Positions 12,707-14,475 of a stretch of 14,475 nucleotides of DNA are shown here, in pieces. Origin of the DNA: CAJQQK01 sp051010015 (GTDB lineage: Bacteria > Pseudomonadota > Alphaproteobacteria > Rhizobiales > Hyphomicrobiaceae). The DNA lies in assembly GCA_051010015.1 (NCBI GenBank), contig JBPCVZ010000428.1, positions 1 through 14,475 of the forward strand, written 5' to 3'. The notes beneath the pieces were generated by a model. That model did not search any database, was not told where the DNA came from, and saw only the letters and a list, made by a program, of their open reading frames with translations. Made by a program: the position numbers and the translations under genes. Position 1 is the first letter of the stretch; each line of letters starts with the position of its first letter.

Positions 12707-14335
12707 ATGACTCGATCTTTGTTTGCACGCTTCGGCCGAGACCGCAGTGGGGTAGCATTTATCATTTTTGCGTTGACGGCAGGTGTATTGATTCCATTGG
12801 CGGGCGGAGCGCTCGACTATGGCCAAACCATAACCGTACGCGAGCGGCTCGCCGCTGCCGCCGATGCAACCGCATTGGCGATCACCGGTCCATTGGTCAC
12901 CAAAAGCGATGAAACGGAGGCTGATAAGTTCGCCCGCGCCGAACGCTTTGCGAAGGCTTTTTTGAAAACGCATTATCCCGCGAGTCAACAATCAGGCCTA
13001 GACGTGACCGTTGCCGTCACGCTGCTCGCAAATGGCGGTGCCAAAGTCGTTCTCACGTCAGAGGTGAAAACCAACTTTCTTCGGTTGATCGGCATTAGCG
13101 CGTTGCCGGTCAACGCCGTTGCCGAAACTTCCATCGAGTCCGGGAGTGACACGGACGATCCACCCACGGACAAACCCCCGACAGAGCCGCCGGAAGACAA
13201 CCCGCGCAACATCGAAGTCGTACTGGTATTGGATGTCACAGGATCCATGAATTTCCCAGCTGGAAGCGGGGATTCTGTAACGAAGATCGCTGCCCTTAAA
13301 AAGGAAGCTCGCAAACTAACCGATAAGTTCTTCAATGCACCGTCGCAGGTGGTCAGGGGGCAGCGGGCAATCGCCTCTGTTAAGATTGGCTTGGTACCGT
13401 TCGCAGAAAGCGTGAACGTTGGCACCGATATGACAAGAAGCTGGCTCGATCTGACGGGTCGGTCGCCGCAGCATTCCGAGCACATCAGCCTGCCATCCGG
13501 CAAGACACTGTTTGATGTGCACAAGACCATAAAGGATAGCGCCTGGGCGGGCTGCGTCCGCGCGCGGCCAGAACCATATGATACCAGCGACGCACCACCG
13601 GAAATTGACGGTGCCTTCGGCTGGGTGCCGATCCTTGTCCCCGACATTATCTCAAATCCATACTTGAAAGATGTCGAACCCAAGCAAATTGGGGTTGCAC
13701 AAGATTTCAGCAGGTATCAAGGAAAAACGGCGACGGTCGACAGCTTCCGACAAGGTCCGAATGCGGAGTGCACACCTTCCAAAATCATTGCGTTGACCGA
13801 TGGGCGCAATGACATCAAGGCGGCAATCGATAGTCTGGCATCTAAAGGTGGAACAGCCATCCCGCAGGGTCTCGTCTGGGGATGGCGCGTGATCTCGCCG
13901 TCCGAGCCTTTCACTGAAGGCAGTCGTGAGCCGGGCGTCGAGAAAATTATCATCTTGCTTACAGATGGACAGAATAATCTGGGCACAGTTAATCCAAGAG
14001 ATGGACGCATTGACAATGCGACGTTGTTCTCTGCCTATGGCTTCTCCTGGCCACCCCCAACGCCAGCGAAGCTCGACGAAAAGACGGAGGCGCTTTGCGA
14101 AAGCATCAAGGCGGATGGCATAGAGTTACGGACGATTACCTTCGGAAGCGGAGCCACCGAACATGTTCGAGACCTAATGAATCGTTGTGCGAGCAACGCG
14201 TGCACGGGCGATGCCTGTAACGACCATGTCGCCTCGAACGCCGACCTCAACGGCACATTCACCAAGATTTCGGACGACATTATCAAAAAGGAGCCGACCG
14301 AAACCAAATCATCTGGGCTCCGCTTGGTGAAGTGA
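12707..14335 (+). CDS. TadG-like pilus-associated protein with von Willebrand factor A domain
   Basis: This 542-residue protein starts with a basic segment, DRSGVAF and a hydrophobic helix (about 15-37), then LDYGQTITVRERLAAAADAT, the classic TadE/TadG-like (pilus assembly, Flp-type) N-terminus that anchors it in the membrane. A periplasmic region follows to about 145. A Pro/Asp/Glu-rich linker (148-167, starting DTDDPPTDKPPTEPP) leads to a vWA domain: VVLVLDVTGSM at 171-181 provides a MIDAS-type DxTxS (Ser replaced by Thr at the second position), and IIILLTDGQNN lies further on. A pair of cysteine-rich segments near the end (CASNACTGDACND) could form disulfides. TadG proteins help assemble or anchor Flp pili. 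AGGCAGGG lies before the ATG. It is the right-hand partner of the tad-type genes at the left edge. Its codon usage looks less GC-biased than the adjacent block. Confidence 0.88.
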   Translation: MTRSLFARFGRDRSGVAFIIFALTAGVLIPLAGGALDYGQTITVRERLAAAADATALAITGPLVTKSDETEADKFARAERFAKAFLKTHYPASQQSGLDVTVAVTLLANGGAKVVLTSEVKTNFLRLIGISALPVNAVAETSIESGSDTDDPPTDKPPTEPPEDNPRNIEVVLVLDVTGSMNFPAGSGDSVTKIAALKKEARKLTDKFFNAPSQVVRGQRAIASVKIGLVPFAESVNVGTDMTRSWLDLTGRSPQHSEHISLPSGKTLFDVHKTIKDSAWAGCVRARPEPYDTSDAPPEIDGAFGWVPILVPDIISNPYLKDVEPKQIGVAQDFSRYQGKTATVDSFRQGPNAECTPSKIIALTDGRNDIKAAIDSLASKGGTAIPQGLVWGWRVISPSEPFTEGSREPGVEKIIILLTDGQNNLGTVNPRDGRIDNATLFSAYGFSWPPPTPAKLDEKTEALCESIKADGIELRTITFGSGATEHVRDLMNRCASNACTGDACNDHVASNADLNGTFTKISDDIIKKEPTETKSSGLRLVK

Positions 14336-14356
14336 GTCCGTTTTAGGCCTCGTTGA

Positions 14357-14435
14357 GATGATTTGACCTTGTTGGGATCAATGCCATGTTTGCCAACAAG
14401 GTGAGCAATAGACCGTGGCTAAAAAATCAATCATC
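14357..14435. repeat. Nested inverted repeats downstream of the TadG-like gene
   Basis: ACCTTGTTGG (14366-14375) is perfectly complementary to CCAACAAGGT (14393-14402) with a 17-base loop. An outer pair GATGATT (14357-14363) and AATCATC (14429-14435) encloses it. A GGGG-TGT-CCCC mini-hairpin follows at 14438-14448. The inner stem lies about 30 bases after the stop and could be part of a terminator, but it has no T-run. A small palindromic element cannot be excluded. No gene is recognised from 14336 to the window end. Confidence 0.5.
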
Positions 14436-14475
14436 ATGGGGTGTCCCCTACCCACGCCGCCGCATTCCCTATAAA

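Noticed and set aside
14386..14475. Plus-strand ORF open at the window end (begins MFANKVSNRPWL)
   Set aside because: It starts inside the loop of a hairpin, has no good ribosome site and shows no recognised family in 30 codons. It cannot be judged without more sequence.

Overview
The window looks like chromosomal DNA from a GC-rich alphaproteobacterium. The genus cannot be named from sequence alone. Pointers are tad/flp pilus genes, a bactofilin, an LTTR next to an atypical peroxiredoxin, and a GC-rich metabolic block whose long antisense open frames are typical of GC-rich third positions.

Layout. (1) Bases 1-1259 hold tad/flp pilus accessory genes: the start of a TadE-like minor pseudopilin (minus, runs off the left edge), a TadV/CpaA prepilin peptidase (plus) and a 53-residue single-TPR protein (minus). 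A six-copy, 13-14 bp tandem repeat sits directly in front of the peptidase start. (2) Bases 1338-2958 hold a LysR-type regulator (plus) converging on an AhpC/TSA-like peroxiredoxin (minus). The peroxiredoxin is preceded by four copies of an exact-period 19 bp repeat. (3) Bases 3225-5383 are sparse and less GC-rich. All recognised genes there are on the minus strand: an unknown two-helix membrane protein, a bactofilin, a small coiled-coil protein, and a possible 34-residue peptide gene with a strong ribosome site. A 14 bp perfect inverted repeat lies in the 4447-4935 gap. (4) Bases 5566-12433 are a compact GC-rich metabolic block. A minus-strand set (GST-like protein, M20D amidohydrolase, Asp/Glu-racemase-superfamily enzyme) diverges from a plus-strand set (two SDRs and an ornithine cyclodeaminase/mu-crystallin homologue). 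The shared 223 bp region carries a 14 bp perfect palindrome. A beta-decarboxylating dehydrogenase (isocitrate/isopropylmalate/tartrate family) converges on the plus-strand set. (5) Bases 12707-14335 hold a TadG-like von Willebrand factor A protein, so tad genes flank both ends.

How the genes may work together. The block at 5566-12433 reads as a small catabolic cluster for an amino-acid-derived or dicarboxylate substrate: deacylation (M20D), imine or amino-acid chemistry (OCD family), keto/hydroxy redox (SDR) and oxidative decarboxylation. The substrate cannot be deduced. Three of its enzymes lack catalytic residues normal for their family names: the first SDR keeps only Ser of the Asn-Ser-Tyr-Lys tetrad, the 'maleate isomerase-like' protein lacks both cysteines, and the OCD homologue has Asn at the catalytic Asp. 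I consider this trio, the two tandem-repeat leaders, the palindromic operator and the 34-residue peptide the best leads. I did not see CRISPR arrays, tRNA or rRNA genes, or a complete insertion sequence.
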